A stretch of DNA of 64,000 nucleotides, taken from assembly GCF_001543895.1 (NCBI RefSeq), contig NZ_JYIJ01000019.1, forward strand, positions 1,116,001-1,180,000. Direction: 5' to 3'. This document shows, piece by piece, positions 62,917-64,000 of this stretch (positions within the stretch are counted from its first letter, which is position 1; every line of letters starts with the position of its first letter). The DNA comes from Carbonactinospora thermoautotrophica. Its GTDB lineage: Bacteria; Actinomycetota; Actinomycetes; Streptomycetales; Carbonactinosporaceae. Below the pieces are notes generated by a model that saw only the letters and a list, made by a program, of their open reading frames with translations, was not told the origin of the DNA and made no database searches. Position numbers and translations under genes: made by a program.

Positions 62917-63654
62917 ATGGGGACGAAGGCCGGCCGACGCGAGGACGTGCGGTTCGACGTGCCGTTGTACACGCAGGCGGAAGCCGCGCGCTACCTCGCC
63001 ATGCCCGAGTCGACCTTCCGCACCTGGGCACGGGGCTACACCCGCCAGCGACAGGGACGTCGCCCGGTCACCGGCGCCCCCCTGGTCACGTACCTGCGGC
63101 CGGCCAACCCGCAGGACCCGTCGATCCCGTTCATCGGTCTCGCCGAGGGCATGTTCCTGTCGGCCCTGCGTCGCGCCAACGTGCCGTTGCAGCAGATCCG
63201 CCCGGCGCTTGAACTCGTCCGGGAGAAGCTGGGTGTCGAGCATGCCCTGGCGAGCAAGCGGCTCTACGTCGTCGGCGCGCAGCTGCTCTGGGAGGTCAGC
63301 GAGTCGAGTGATCTCGACCGTGACGCCCGGTACGGAGCCCGTGACCTCATCGTGCTCAGAAACGGGCAGTACGTGTTTCGACAGGCCGTGGAGCAGTACC
63401 TGCGCCGGATCGAGTACGCCGAGGACGAGTTCGCCCGGCGCGTGCACCTGCCCGAGTACGAGGTGGCCGACGTCATCGCCGATCCGCTCATCAACTTCGG
63501 CCAGCCGTTCTTCCAGGCTACCGGCACACCGATCGAGGCGGTGCTGAGCCGGCACCGGGCCGGGGAGCCGATCGAGGATCTCGCCGAGGACTACGGGCTG
63601 CCGTACGACGAGGTCGTCGAGGTAGTCGAGCGCCACCGGCGGCGGGCGGCATGA
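62917..63654 (+). CDS. DUF433/VapB45-like antitoxin
   Basis: A 245-aa protein. The N-terminus has a MerR-like segment (DVPLYTQAEAARYLAMPEST, FRTWARGYTR). The C-terminal DUF433 part is INFGQPFFQATGTPIEAVLSRHRAGEPIEDLAEDYGLPYD in two halves. Layout and the next gene match VapB45 of mycobacteria (Rv2018 type), a transcription factor-like antitoxin. The toxin gene overlaps its stop (ATGA 63651). It may also have a regulatory role of its own. Confidence 0.75.
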   Translation: MGTKAGRREDVRFDVPLYTQAEAARYLAMPESTFRTWARGYTRQRQGRRPVTGAPLVTYLRPANPQDPSIPFIGLAEGMFLSALRRANVPLQQIRPALELVREKLGVEHALASKRLYVVGAQLLWEVSESSDLDRDARYGARDLIVLRNGQYVFRQAVEQYLRRIEYAEDEFARRVHLPEYEVADVIADPLINFGQPFFQATGTPIEAVLSRHRAGEPIEDLAEDYGLPYDEVVEVVERHRRRAA

Positions 63655-64000
63655 TCCGCTCCGACCTCCGGTTGTTTCTCGACCGCAGCGTCGGCACCCG
63701 CAAGGTCGCGGCTGGGCTCCGGGAGCTCGGCATCGAGGTGCAGACGATCCAGGAACGCTACGGGAGCGAAGCACCGCGGGTTGCGGACGTTCGGTGGATC
63801 GCGGATGCCACCGCGGACGGCTGGGTACTGCTCGGTGCCGACCAGCGGATCCGGTACCGGCCGCTCGAAAGACGAGCGCTGTGCCTGTACAAGGCGCGCT
63901 ACTTCGCGTTTCCGCGCGGGGACCTGACCGCTCGGCAGATGGTCGATCGGGTCGCGGCCCACTTGGACCACATCGCACGCATCGCCGTCCACGAACCTGG
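63651..64000 (+). CDS. PIN-like VapC45-family toxin, cut by the window end
   Basis: At least 116 residues are visible from ATG 63651, overlapping the antitoxin stop. The frame reads IRSDLRLFLDRSVGTRKVAA, then LGIEVQTIQERYGSEAPRVA, DVRWIADATADGWVLLGADQ and RIRYRPLERRALCLYKARYF. The L-D-x-S/N start and the D-x-x-W-I-x-x-A segment belong to the DUF5615/VapC45 PIN-like group, predicted RNases. The C-terminus lies outside the window. Confidence 0.78.
   Translation, partial: MIRSDLRLFLDRSVGTRKVAAGLRELGIEVQTIQERYGSEAPRVADVRWIADATADGWVLLGADQRIRYRPLERRALCLYKARYFAFPRGDLTARQMVDRVAAHLDHIARIAVHEP

Overview
The window is chromosomal DNA from a high-GC, filamentous, sporulating-type actinomycete. The evidence is GTG/TTG starts with strong Shine-Dalgarno sites, tandem CIRCE elements before a groEL ending in GGDMDF, a whiE-like aromatic polyketide locus, a DUF3263/LytR_C pair, mycosin/WXG100 proteins and many XRE, TPR and HATPase regulators. 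From memory, the run cdgB-like, nagA, otsB/otsA, thrC, MoaD-like, cold-shock, groEL2 resembles the Streptomyces coelicolor SCO428x-SCO4296 neighbourhood, so the backbone is probably Streptomycetales-like. I cannot name the species from sequence alone.

Bases 1 to about 8923 are the distal part of an actinomycete integrative and conjugative element (AICE). On the minus strand it runs XRE regulator/ABM protein, Pra-like activator, FtsK-type translocase, a small ORF, and a Rep start cut by the window edge. Cargo follows: a HATPase, a low-GC membrane-anchored protein, a broken gene, two inverted identical IS5-type insertions, and a truncated restriction-modification gene between them. The element ends in a partial tRNA-Gly(CCC) 3' half, an attachment site, followed by that tRNA's terminator. 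The integrase and the full tRNA should lie left of base 1.

Bases 9 to 18 kb are a scrambled accessory region. It holds a HATPase coupled to a frameshifted recombinase-like ORF, an XRE/flavoprotein/NUDIX-fragment operon, a gamma-glutamylcyclotransferase-like gene, and a decayed ISL3 element. It then has a WXG100/nuclease-toxin/SUKH-immunity operon ending in a chimeric immunity/lamin-tail gene.

Bases 18 to 34.8 kb are mostly backbone. In order: a broken GNAT gene, YbaK deacylase, a GAF-PAS-GGDEF cyclase, SAM hydrolase, nagA with a decayed sugar-kinase stub, a DeoR regulator and a sugar ABC transporter, and DUF3263/LytR_C. A divergent sulfonate-utilisation locus follows, with a short leader peptide on each side, one carrying a Cys-Cys-Cys run. 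Then comes otsB.

Bases 34.9 to 41.5 kb are a large secreted subtilase and a type VII secretion satellite (two WXG100 proteins and a mycosin) lying between otsB and otsA. Bases 43.8 to 51.9 kb are a type II polyketide locus (SchA/CurD-like protein, cupin, KS-alpha, KS-beta, ACP, two cyclases) with its own acetyl-CoA carboxylase (fused AccDA, AccB, AccC).

Bases 51.9 to 58.2 kb hold a frameshifted YVTN propeller gene and a duplicated module. Each copy is an XRE regulator divergent from a secreted toxin with a colicin E3-type rRNase domain and its putative DUF6980-like immunity gene. The first copy is intact; in the second the toxin is deleted and the immunity gene frameshifted. Near-perfect 48-50 bp palindromes mark this region. 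The window closes with an S-box riboswitch before thrC, a CysO/MoaD-like carrier, a cold-shock gene, groEL and a VapBC45-like toxin-antitoxin pair.
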